From Acidimicrobiaceae bacterium (GTDB lineage Bacteria > Actinomycetota > Acidimicrobiia > Acidimicrobiales > Acidimicrobiaceae), in assembly GCA_013044415.1 (NCBI GenBank), contig JABEUO010000243.1, positions 1 to 12,412 on the forward strand: a stretch of DNA of 12,412 nucleotides, in the 5' to 3' direction. The position numbers were made by a program, and so were the translations under genes. Under the pieces are notes generated by a model. It searched no databases. It saw only the letters and a list, made by a program, of their open reading frames with translations, and was not told the origin of the DNA. The number at the start of each line of letters is the position of its first letter. Positions within the stretch are counted from its first letter, which is position 1. Shown one piece after another: positions 1 to 6,992 of this stretch.

Positions 1-1345
1 GAGGAGTAGCTACGATTGGTCGACTCGAAGAGGGAACCATCAGTCGGCGGGTGGTCTCGAGCCCCCAGCTATCGAGTCGATCCGGTGGATCGCTCGAGCA
101 GACGAGGCCACCTGAAGCCGCGATGGTAGCAGCAAGTTCCGCTCGACGCTCAACCTCTGGTCGGACGATGAGACAATCAGGGTCATTGACCCAGAATCGT
201 CCATGAAGGGCTCGCCGGGCTCGGACCCCAAGAGCCGCTGCTCGTCCCCCTGGTTGACCCAGGTCTCCGAGTGGTGGTTCCCAGCCTGGGGAAGTGTCTG
301 GGCTTATGCGCATTGCATCGACGAGACCGATACTTGGAATCAGCGGTGCCCCACAACCGATGATCGTTGCATCTGGCCCGGCGGCTTCTCGAATTGCCGA
401 CAAGGATGACCGATAGTTAGCGATGGTTTCTCGTTGTGAGCGGCCCTCAGGAATCAGGGCGCCTGCGTACAGATAGTCGAGCTTAAAGTAGTCGATCCCC
501 TTCGACCGGAGTCGTTCAACCGTCTCAGCTAGGTACTGAACCACCCGAGCCTGCCCCAAGTCAAGCACTCCTATTTCCCCACCCCAGTTAAATCCGGCGG
601 ACAGGTTCGGGACACACCAATCGGATCTTGTGTGACAGAACTCACTGTCGTAGCCGACGATAAACGGGGCGAGCCAAATTCCGACCCGACGACCTTCTTG
701 GAGAAGTATCTGCACCGTTCGATCGAAATCACCGAAGCGCTCCGACGGAGTCCAGTCGCCAATCGCCCGCTGCCAGCCGTCGTCTATCTGTACGACCTCC
801 GCTGGAATTTCTCGTTTTGCAAGGCCCTCTGAGGCTCGGATAATCTCCCGATCGGTGATCTGATTCCAGTAGTAATACCATGAGCACCAACCAGGGGCGA
901 GCTCAGGGATAGTTCCCACTTTAAATGCAGCGGCAACCATATCCGCCCAAATTGCGATCGCTTCGTCATGTGCTGCCGCCGTGGGCCACTGAAAGACCGC
1001 TATCGGCTCGGTAGAGGAGACGATGAGTCGATCACCCCGGAGGACGGCACGAATAGTCGGCACGGTCTTTGTTACATCGATACCTGCGAAGAGTGTCATG
1101 GGATCACCATTCCCAGGATCGATACTAATCACACCTTCGCTCTGGAAACCCTCGGCCGGTGGAGCCACCTCAGGCCTAAATGACATGACCTGCCAGATCT
1201 GGCGACGAGGGCGGGCCGAAGTGGCTAGAGCCGCATAACTGCCAGCCGGACTCCAGGACTGCCATCCCAGTTCAAAGACCGTTGCCCGTGTCGGGTCGAT
1301 GAGGACCTCGCCAACACGGGTAAAACTCGTTGATCCTTGGGCCAT
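1..1345 (-). CDS. GH36 family alpha-galactosidase-like glycoside hydrolase, 3' end beyond window
   Basis: One uninterrupted minus-strand frame of 448 codons runs off the left edge, so the protein is partial. GH36 enzymes hydrolyse terminal alpha-galactosides (melibiose, raffinose type) by a retaining double-displacement mechanism. Visible hallmarks, numbered from the ATG at 1345, are GWQSWSP (27-33), GWCSWYYYW (152-160), QIDDGWQ (186-192), WLAPFIV (224-230), YFKLD (286-290), GCGAPL (330-335), RISPD (346-350) and NDPD (387-390). D290 matches the family nucleophile and D350 the acid/base; their 60-residue spacing equals that in the Thermotoga enzyme. No signal peptide is seen, so it is probably cytoplasmic. 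The ATG at 1345 follows AGGGGGAG by 11 nt. In-frame GTG (1357) and ATG (1384) are alternative starts. Family call is firm. Substrate is less sure, because GH36 also contains alpha-N-acetylgalactosaminidases and raffinose or stachyose synthases. Confidence 0.9.
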   Translation of the reverse strand, partial: MAQGSTSFTRVGEVLIDPTRATVFELGWQSWSPAGSYAALATSARPRRQIWQVMSFRPEVAPPAEGFQSEGVISIDPGNGDPMTLFAGIDVTKTVPTIRAVLRGDRLIVSSTEPIAVFQWPTAAAHDEAIAIWADMVAAAFKVGTIPELAPGWCSWYYYWNQITDREIIRASEGLAKREIPAEVVQIDDGWQRAIGDWTPSERFGDFDRTVQILLQEGRRVGIWLAPFIVGYDSEFCHTRSDWCVPNLSAGFNWGGEIGVLDLGQARVVQYLAETVERLRSKGIDYFKLDYLYAGALIPEGRSQRETIANYRSSLSAIREAAGPDATIIGCGAPLIPSIGLVDAMRISPDTSPGWEPPLGDLGQPGGRAAALGVRARRALHGRFWVNDPDCLIVRPEVERRAELAATIAASGGLVCSSDPPDRLDSWGLETTRRLMVPSSSRPIVATP

Positions 1346-1480
1346 CTTTGCAGTCACTCCCCCTGTTAGCTCGATCCTCCGCATACCTGCGCTAGATTGC
1401 GCCCACCGCTTTAGAGCCAACCTTGAGAACCCAAATGAAACTTAGCAAACTCCGATGGCCTTATCTGCCTTTGAAGGTGC

Positions 1481-1503
1481 TGGTTCGTATTCATTATGAA
1501 CCA
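1481..1503. promoter_or_regulatory. Inverted repeat, possible operator for the GH36 gene
   Basis: TGGTTC (1481-1486) and GAACCA (1498-1503) are perfect inverted arms 11 nt apart, with a further partial TA/TA match inside. The site lies about 100-140 nt upstream of the GH36 starts, a usual distance for the operator of a sugar-responsive repressor. No regulator gene is in the window, so the role is inference from position and symmetry. Confidence 0.3.
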
Positions 1504-1694
1504 AATAGTTTCGTCGACCCCACAACTCGTGCCGTTAGTTGTCGAAGGTTGTGGAATCTCTGTCGTCAAGTCAGCGTCGGTTCAGAACGCCAAGCCGTTA
1601 CGCCATTCACCCAAAGTGCACACCGCCGAACTCTGGTAACCACGAAGGTCAAATAGAACAAATAACCCACTTGAACAGGTCAATTAGAGTAGTG

Positions 1695-1726
1695 AAACAC
1701 TCTAGCATTATCTCTATTGAGTGTTT
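1695..1726. repeat. Inverted repeat after glnD, possible transcript-end hairpin
   Basis: AAACACTC (1695-1702) and GAGTGTTT (1719-1726) are perfect 8-nt complementary arms with a 16-nt loop, 4 nt beyond the glnD stop codon. A second, overlapping pair, TAGAGT (1685-1690) and ACTCTA (1699-1704), competes for the same bases. No run of U follows on the minus-strand transcript, so this is not a canonical intrinsic terminator. It could act in a factor-dependent stop or protect the 3' end. Confidence 0.4.
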
Positions 1727-1730
1727 AGCC

Positions 1731-4043
1731 CTAGCTGGCGTCGACTAGGGCACTAATGAGACCTTCCTCTAGGAGTTGCAGATCGCTGGGGAGATTTAGC
1801 CCCCGCTCTCCTGATCCAAGTGCATAGAAGGTATCTACAACGTCGTCACCAATGGTAACCAGGTTTGCCCGAAGGATATCCATACCGAAAGATGCCAAAG
1901 TCGCCGTCAAGCGGTGAATAAGGCCAAAGGAGTCGGGTCCGCATACTTCGACCATCAAATGTCGAGATCCCATTTCGCTCTCAACTTTCACTCGAGGGCT
2001 TATCTGAGCCGACTCTGCCACCTTCCTGCGATTCCGAAGACTCCGCCTCTTCTCGTTTAACTTATCTTCTAGGTAGCCATCGTCCGAAAGTGCGGACACT
2101 AATTCGGTTCTAAACCGAGACCATCGGATCTCACGAGATTGTGGCGCTACGACCCTAAGGTGCTCGAGGGCGACTCCAGATTCAGAGTAAACCTCTGCCC
2201 TTATAACATTCAGTCCAAGCAATGACAACGCACCGGTGACCTTGGACAGCAGTCCAACCTGATCGCTTGCGATCACCCAAACCTCTTCGCCTGCGGACTT
2301 GATAATCAATTCACCATTGAACTGTGCCATCAACTCGAGGCCGAGCGAATCGGGGAACTCATCGAAGAAATTTGCCTCACCTGTCTCGAGATACTCAGAA
2401 ACTGATCTGTATAGCTGCTCTACAAGCTCTGCCTTCCAGTCGGACCACGCCAAGTGACCCGTCGCCTGAGCGTCTGCCTTGGTTAGCGCCAACAACAAGT
2501 CCAAGCTAAGTTGGTCGCCGACGGCCTCGGCCACCATCTTTATCACCGCTGGATCCCTTATGTCTCGCCGAGTTGCCGTATCTGCGAGTAGCAAGTGATT
2601 TCTAACTAATCGGACTACCACCCGAGCGTCGTATTCACAGAGTCCGATCCTTGAGACAATTCCTTCAGTTATCTCGGCTCCTATGCGACTGTGGTCGCCT
2701 CCTTGACCCTTACCTATGTCGTGCAAGAGGGCGGCAATGACCAAAAGGTCCGGACGCTTGACATGCCTTCTTAGGCCTCCGGCGGCCACCGCCGTTTCAA
2801 CTAGATGCCGATCCACGGTGAAGGTGTGATAGGCGTTTCGCTGCGGCAGCCCTCTAACCCTCGCCCATTCCGGGATGATCTTTTCAAGTAATCCATAATG
2901 GTCCAGGCGCTCCGTGGCTCCTATCAGAGTGTGGCCACCGCTAAGAAGCGCTACCAATGCCCCCATTGCCGAAGCATCCCACTTGGAGGTCCAAGGCTCA
3001 ACCTTATCCGCAAAGTATCGCATAGCTTCGGGTGCGATCAAAAGGCCCGTTGTCTGCGAAAGTGCGGCTACCTCCAAAACTAATTTCGCGTCTGGTTTAT
3101 CGAGCAACGCTTCGTCTAGGTAGATCTTTCCACCCTGCCGATACGTACCCGCCGGAACGTCGCTATAAGGTAGCAAAATCCGACGCCGGGATCCACGCCG
3201 CCCCCCTACTCCTCGAAGCTCGTTCAGGGAACGGGAGACAAATCTTCCGGCCTCGGAGACCTTTGACATCAGTTCGTCTCCCCCAGAGAGACCCATAATT
3301 TCAGCTATGGAATCCTGGTCCTGCAGAAGCAGACGATTGTCTGGCTTGCCAGCAGATCGTTGCGCAAGATTTCTACTGCTCAGTAAAAATCGATTGCAGT
3401 GAATGAGAAAACCACTCCCACTTTGCTGCGATTCTTCGAGGGTTAAAAGGTGGGTCAGGTTCACCAAATCTCGCAAACCACCCCGGGCCTCTTTAAGATC
3501 GGGCTCCAACAAGAAGGCGAGTTCACCCGAAGCTAAGCGGCGCTCCTCCGCCTGCTCGAGGAAGATGCCGATATACTGGGCGGCCCTTGTCCGGAATCGC
3601 TTAAAAATCTTCTCACTCAGCTCCTTGGCAAGGTCGGCATTTCCACAGATGAACCTGGCATCCAACAGTCCAATTAGCACCCTGGGGTCCTCGGCCGCCG
3701 CACGCATTGCCTCCGAAATATTCCGGACCGAATAATCCAAAGAAACCTTTGAATCCCATATTGGGTACCACAAAGACCTTGTTACCACTTCAGGTGCCTG
3801 CTTTTTTTCATGCACTACCAGGACATCTAGGTCGGAGTAGGGACCAAGTTCGCACCGCCCGTATCCACCAACCGCCAACACGGAAATCCCCGGTATGTCC
3901 TGAGCTAAGGTCGCAATGAACCAATCGGAAAGATTAGTCATCGACTCCATGGTCGCTAAATCGGACCACTTCCCCTGGGCCAGCTCCTTCCGCTTGTCGG
4001 TAAAGGTGCGTACTATTCCCTCTAACCGGTTATCAGGGTCCAC
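1731..4043 (-). CDS. glnD: [Protein-PII] uridylyl/adenylyltransferase GlnD
   Basis: GlnD is the cytoplasmic glutamine sensor that adds a nucleotide to PII protein when nitrogen is scarce and removes it when glutamine is high. Numbered from the GTG at 4043 (770 codons): the nucleotidyltransferase motif GGYGR...SDLD (59-73), the GlnD linker motif PDLKEARGGLRD (about 181-192), an HD phosphohydrolase domain from about 405 with H413 and HD at 441-442 (LLHDIGKG), and two C-terminal ACT domains (about 588-655 and 695-765). Order and length are those of full GlnD, and both catalytic centres look intact. The start was moved 6 nt inward from the longest frame because AGGAG (4049-4053) stands 5 nt before GTG 4043 but abuts the GTG at 4049. 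amt lies 139 nt upstream on the same strand. In several Actinobacteria the homologue adenylylates rather than uridylylates PII, so the donor nucleotide is open. Confidence 0.95.
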   Translation of the reverse strand: MDPDNRLEGIVRTFTDKRKELAQGKWSDLATMESMTNLSDWFIATLAQDIPGISVLAVGGYGRCELGPYSDLDVLVVHEKKQAPEVVTRSLWYPIWDSKVSLDYSVRNISEAMRAAAEDPRVLIGLLDARFICGNADLAKELSEKIFKRFRTRAAQYIGIFLEQAEERRLASGELAFLLEPDLKEARGGLRDLVNLTHLLTLEESQQSGSGFLIHCNRFLLSSRNLAQRSAGKPDNRLLLQDQDSIAEIMGLSGGDELMSKVSEAGRFVSRSLNELRGVGGRRGSRRRILLPYSDVPAGTYRQGGKIYLDEALLDKPDAKLVLEVAALSQTTGLLIAPEAMRYFADKVEPWTSKWDASAMGALVALLSGGHTLIGATERLDHYGLLEKIIPEWARVRGLPQRNAYHTFTVDRHLVETAVAAGGLRRHVKRPDLLVIAALLHDIGKGQGGDHSRIGAEITEGIVSRIGLCEYDARVVVRLVRNHLLLADTATRRDIRDPAVIKMVAEAVGDQLSLDLLLALTKADAQATGHLAWSDWKAELVEQLYRSVSEYLETGEANFFDEFPDSLGLELMAQFNGELIIKSAGEEVWVIASDQVGLLSKVTGALSLLGLNVIRAEVYSESGVALEHLRVVAPQSREIRWSRFRTELVSALSDDGYLEDKLNEKRRSLRNRRKVAESAQISPRVKVESEMGSRHLMVEVCGPDSFGLIHRLTATLASFGMDILRANLVTIGDDVVDTFYALGSGERGLNLPSDLQLLEEGLISALVDAS

Positions 4044-4182
4044 CTTCACTCCTAGGGTCGCCGATGGAAAATTAAATCAAAGACACTCCCGACAGAGTCG
4101 CCCCAAAAGATGTAAGAAGTGAGCTAAGTCGATACGAGAGCACTCTTTCGCTTCTCCTTCCATAAAACTCGCTGCCTTAGTG

Positions 4183-5448
4183 TCACTTACCAAAGGAACG
4201 CATGAGTCCCTCAAAGTCATATGCAGACTCTGCGTGTAACGCAGTGTCCAGTCCCTCTAGCTCCTGGTCTGGGGTCACCCGAAGGCCCATCGCTTTGTCG
4301 ACAATCTTGGCCAAAATCCACGACGCAGCGAAAGAATAGGCGCCCGAGGCCAAGACCGCTATCGTCTGGTGTAACAGCAGCACACCGCCGCCGCCGTAGA
4401 GCAAACCATTGACACCCCCGATAGCCGAAGTACCGAACAGACCGATCAAAAGTGTCCCTACTATCCCACCGACGAGGTGAACACCCCCAACATCGAGCGA
4501 ATCGTCGAGCTGATATTTGTACTTCAGTGACACCGCAAAGGCACAGATCACACCAGCTGCCAATCCGATTACGGTCGCACCATAAATATCCACGAAGCCA
4601 CACGATGGAGTGATCGCAACCAGCCCAGCGACCGCTCCCGATGCTGCCCCCAGTATGGTCGACTTTCCTCCTCGAATCTTTTCAACCACGATCCACCCAA
4701 GAAGTGCCGCGGCTCCAGCTGTATTGGTATTCAGAAAGGCATGAGCAGCAAGCGTATTAGCCGCCAGCGCAGAGCCAGCATTGAAGCCGTACCAGCCAAA
4801 CCACAATATTCCCGCTCCAACCAGGGTAAGTGGAACGTTATGGGGTGGCATCTGAGACTTGGGCCATCCTCTTCTCTTCCCGATGACCATGGCCACAGCG
4901 AGACCCGCCGCACCGGCGTTTATCTCGACGACCGTCCCGCCGGCGAAATCTTCCGTACCCAACCTGTAGAGCCACCCCGTAGGAGAGAAGGACCAGTGGG
5001 CAATGGGTGCGTAAACGAACAAGGACCAGAGGATGATCAGGACTATAAATGGGCCAAATTTCATCCGATCAGCCGTAGACCCGGTGATCAGCGCCGCAGT
5101 GATGATGGCGAACATCATCTGGAAAATGACGAATGCCAGCGGTGGTATGTGTTGTGCTAGGTGTCCGCTAAAACCCGGAACCGTCTGGGTCGCATGAGCT
5201 AGCGCAAAAAAATGGAGACTCCCGAGCAGGCCCTTTCCGCCCAAGTCCGGCCCAAAGGCGAGGGAATAGGATACAAATACCCAGACGAGGCTTACTGCCG
5301 CCATGGTAGCGAAGTTCTGCATCAACATCCCTAAGACATTCTTGGACCTGACCATACCACCATAAAAGAAGGCCAGTCCAGGAGTCATAAAGAGCACCAG
5401 CGCAGCGCTGAGTAGTACCCAGGCCGTATCTCCCGCACTATAGTGCAT
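4183..5448 (-). CDS. amt: Ammonium transporter, Amt/MEP/Rh family
   Basis: An inner-membrane ammonium transporter of 421 residues with the hydrophobic profile of an 11-helix Amt, beginning directly in helix 1 without a cleavable signal peptide. Conserved landmarks are FFYGGMVRSKNVL (27-39), the gate phenylalanine F113, DFAGGTVVEIN (167-177), GWYGFNAGS (218-226), TPSCGFVD (280-287) and GGVHLVGG (321-328). The second pore histidine is H324. The first is replaced by glutamate, E175, encoded GAG. The C-terminal tail GLRVTPDQELEGLD (388-401) resembles the cytoplasmic tail that PII proteins bind in AmtB. The start is the ATG at 5448, preceded 4 nt away by GGAGGG; a frame extension to 5493 gives an unlikely polar leader. 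glnD follows on the same strand, and no glnK gene lies between or beside them. Confidence 0.96.
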   Translation of the reverse strand: MHYSAGDTAWVLLSAALVLFMTPGLAFFYGGMVRSKNVLGMLMQNFATMAAVSLVWVFVSYSLAFGPDLGGKGLLGSLHFFALAHATQTVPGFSGHLAQHIPPLAFVIFQMMFAIITAALITGSTADRMKFGPFIVLIILWSLFVYAPIAHWSFSPTGWLYRLGTEDFAGGTVVEINAGAAGLAVAMVIGKRRGWPKSQMPPHNVPLTLVGAGILWFGWYGFNAGSALAANTLAAHAFLNTNTAGAAALLGWIVVEKIRGGKSTILGAASGAVAGLVAITPSCGFVDIYGATVIGLAAGVICAFAVSLKYKYQLDDSLDVGGVHLVGGIVGTLLIGLFGTSAIGGVNGLLYGGGGVLLLHQTIAVLASGAYSFAASWILAKIVDKAMGLRVTPDQELEGLDTALHAESAYDFEGLMRSFGK

Positions 5449-5523
5449 GTTTCCCTCCGGCTGATAAAAGCGACAAATGTGACCTTGGCGCATAGCTCAA
5501 CCTATGGGTGGGATGTTTCGTGA

Positions 5524-5552
5524 AAAATACGATTTTATTACGGCACTGTTAA
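5524..5552 (-). promoter_or_regulatory. Possible promoter of amt-glnD
   Basis: On the minus strand TTAACA (5547-5552, 5 of 6 bases of the -35 consensus) is followed after 17 nt by TATTTT (5524-5529, 4 of 6 of the -10 consensus). Transcription would begin near 5517, leaving a leader of about 70 nt. The adjoining inverted repeat overlaps the -35, as an operator would. The match is ordinary for an AT-rich gap, so confidence is low. Confidence 0.3.
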
Positions 5553-5574
5553 TAGCTGCTGCTCATAGCTATTA
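5550..5574. promoter_or_regulatory. 8-bp inverted repeat upstream of amt
   Basis: TAATAGCT (5550-5557) and AGCTATTA (5567-5574) are perfect inverted arms separated by 9 nt. The repeat overlaps the proposed -35 and lies about 100 nt before the amt start. It could bind a nitrogen regulator. It does not match the GlnR or AmtR boxes that I know. Confidence 0.35.
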
Positions 5575-5576
5575 TC

Positions 5577-5590
5577 GAATGTTAACATTC
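5577..5590. promoter_or_regulatory. Perfect 14-bp palindrome upstream of amt
   Basis: GAATGTTAACATTC is fully self-complementary and lies 2 nt beyond the neighbouring 8-bp inverted repeat, on the upstream side of the proposed amt promoter. Perfect palindromes of this size commonly bind dimeric regulators. Which protein binds is unknown. Confidence 0.35.
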
Positions 5591-5739
5591 TGTATCGACC
5601 CGATGGTGAGTCCACCTGCGCTACTCGCCGAAAACTTACCTGCGCTGGAATCGGGAATAAAAACATCCGATGGCCCTTTTCTTTGACGGCATTCTCTACG
5701 CCTGCACCAGGAATCGGTCTGATCCATCGATCCCTGTCG

Positions 5740-5773
5740 ACGGGGCCACTATGTCAACGGGGCCACTATGTCA
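5740..5773. repeat. 17-bp perfect tandem duplication at the cheB stop codon
   Basis: ACGGGGCCACTATGTCA occurs twice without a gap (5740-5756 and 5757-5773). The cheB stop codon (5766-5768) lies in the copy that is translated first, so the duplication adds only untranslated bases and does not alter CheB. Perfect identity suggests a recent slippage or duplication event. The minus-strand reading also contains TTGACA twice, but no -10 element follows at the right distance. Confidence 0.85.
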
Positions 5774-6992
5774 ACTGACTCTTGTCCCGTGCGGTCCGAT
5801 GAGGGGACCTGAACGCGCACCGCTTGGCTACTTCATCCGCAATCTCTTCGATTGGCAAGATTGCTTCCGCAAATCCGGCACTAGCAACGGATCCGGGCAT
5901 CCCCCAGACGACCGAAGTGGCTTCGTCCTGAACTATCACACGCCCTCCAGCGTGGCTGATCGACTCGCAACCAACGAGCCCATCATGACCCATACCCGTC
6001 AAGATAACGCCGAGTACACCCGGTCCGAATTCCTGGGCTACGGAGCGAAACAGAACATCCACCGCCGGCCTGCATGAATTCTCAGGTGGGTCATCATTTA
6101 AGTTGAGCCACTTGGTAAGGCCTCGTCGCTCAACCACCATATGTCGTCCACCGGGTGCTAGATAGATCATCCCTCCCGTGAGTGGCCTAGGTGTGTCCAC
6201 TTCAGTAACTGGAATATTGCAATGCGGTGACAGGCGTTCAGCAAGCAGCGAAGTGAACATAGGCGGCATGTGCTGGACGATCACTATCGGTACTTCGATG
6301 CTCTTTGGTAGCAGTGGCAACATCACCGACAAAGCGTTTGGCCCGCCGGTGGAGACGCCAATTGCGACGATATCGACTGGATTGGTAACAATCGGTGCGC
6401 GCCGCAGCTGAATTGGACGCTTCCTAAGCTCAAATATAGATGTCGGCTTGGCTTCGACCTTATCTTGATCGTCTGTTGGTGCTACGGGAACGAAGCGCCT
6501 AGGTGGCCTAGTGCCCGGCTTTCGTCTTGCAAGTGAACGAACCTTTGGAACCAGGTCTTCACTTATTGACATCATCGACTCTGTGATGTTGCCACTCGAC
6601 GGTTTTGTGGTGTAGTCCGCCGCCCCCAGTGCCAATGCTTCAATGGTCGCCCTTGCGCCACGAGCGGTCAAGGTCGAAAACATAATCACCGGCACAGACT
6701 TACCGGCATCCCGCAGGGCAGCCAGGGTCTGCAATCCATCCATATCTGGCATTTCGACATCGAGGGTGACTACGTCCGGCTTGAGTTGCTCGATCTTAGA
6801 GAGTGCGGAGCGACCATTTGACGCCGTGCCCACAACCACAATGTCTTTCTCGGCATCTAGGGCGTTGGACACAAGGCGTCTAATAGTCACCGTATCGTCT
6901 ACAACAAGAACTCTTATCCTGTCGTCAATCTCTTCAGGCTGATTGGACGGCACGCCGTCGACGTCGGATCGCTGCTCCATTATGTCGATCAA
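5766..6992 (-). CDS. cheB: Chemotaxis response regulator, protein-glutamate methylesterase CheB
   Basis: CheB removes methyl groups from (and deamidates) chemoreceptor glutamates when phosphorylated by CheA, giving adaptation. Two domains are visible in 408 codons. The N-terminal receiver has acidic D32-D33, phosphoacceptor D78 in TLDVEMPDMDG, S106/T107 and K130. After a basic, proline-rich linker (about 155-200) the methylesterase domain carries the catalytic triad S214 (IGVSTGGP), H241 (IVQHMPP) and D337 (TGMGHDG). Both active sites look intact. The longest frame starts at a TTG (6992) overlapping the cheW stop by 4 nt. An in-frame ATG at 6980, 8 nt past that stop, is an equally good start and would remove four residues. 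Neither has a clear ribosome binding site, so translation is probably coupled to cheW. It is the last gene of the cluster. Confidence 0.95.
   Translation of the reverse strand: MIDIMEQRSDVDGVPSNQPEEIDDRIRVLVVDDTVTIRRLVSNALDAEKDIVVVGTASNGRSALSKIEQLKPDVVTLDVEMPDMDGLQTLAALRDAGKSVPVIMFSTLTARGARATIEALALGAADYTTKPSSGNITESMMSISEDLVPKVRSLARRKPGTRPPRRFVPVAPTDDQDKVEAKPTSIFELRKRPIQLRRAPIVTNPVDIVAIGVSTGGPNALSVMLPLLPKSIEVPIVIVQHMPPMFTSLLAERLSPHCNIPVTEVDTPRPLTGGMIYLAPGGRHMVVERRGLTKWLNLNDDPPENSCRPAVDVLFRSVAQEFGPGVLGVILTGMGHDGLVGCESISHAGGRVIVQDEATSVVWGMPGSVASAGFAEAILPIEEIADEVAKRCAFRSPHRTARDKSQLT

Larger units (their letters stand above)
1385..1730. other. Intergenic region between glnD and the GH36 gene
   Basis: This 346-nt stretch lies between the glnD stop codon and the earliest likely GH36 start. 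The short plus-strand frames in it show no family motif and no ribosome binding site, so I read it as non-coding. It holds a dyad (TGGTTC...GAACCA, 1481-1503) and, just behind glnD, a long inverted repeat (1695-1726). A promoter for the GH36 gene would be expected here, but no clear -35/-10 pair is visible. Confidence 0.6.
5449..5765. other. Regulatory gap between cheB and amt
   Basis: This 317-nt region contains no convincing gene. It holds a 17-bp tandem duplication at the cheB end, two copies of ACCTGCGCT (5614-5622 and 5638-5646), a perfect 14-bp palindrome, an 8-bp inverted repeat and a possible amt promoter. I see no hairpin followed by a T-run that would clearly end the chemotaxis transcript on the minus strand. 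Confidence 0.6.

Noticed and set aside
1..1384. Reading the left end as a pseudogene because only short frames of about 60-70 codons are obvious there
   Set aside because: Translating the minus strand gives one uninterrupted frame with all GH36 motifs in order; the short frames are shadows.
1423..1748. Plus-strand frames of 77 and 69 codons between the GH36 gene and glnD
   Set aside because: Neither has a ribosome binding site or any protein motif, and they overlap each other in different frames.
4076..4163. 28-codon minus-strand frame beginning ATG GAA GGA between amt and glnD
   Set aside because: Too short to be glnK, has no Shine-Dalgarno sequence at proper spacing and encodes no recognisable peptide.
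4741..5160. 139-codon plus-strand frame inside amt
   Set aside because: Antisense to conserved transporter helices, with a charged, low-complexity product that resembles nothing known.
5740..5773. Twin TTGACA hexamers on the minus strand as tandem -35 promoter elements
   Set aside because: Neither has a -10-like hexamer 16-18 nt downstream; they are by-products of the 17-bp duplication.
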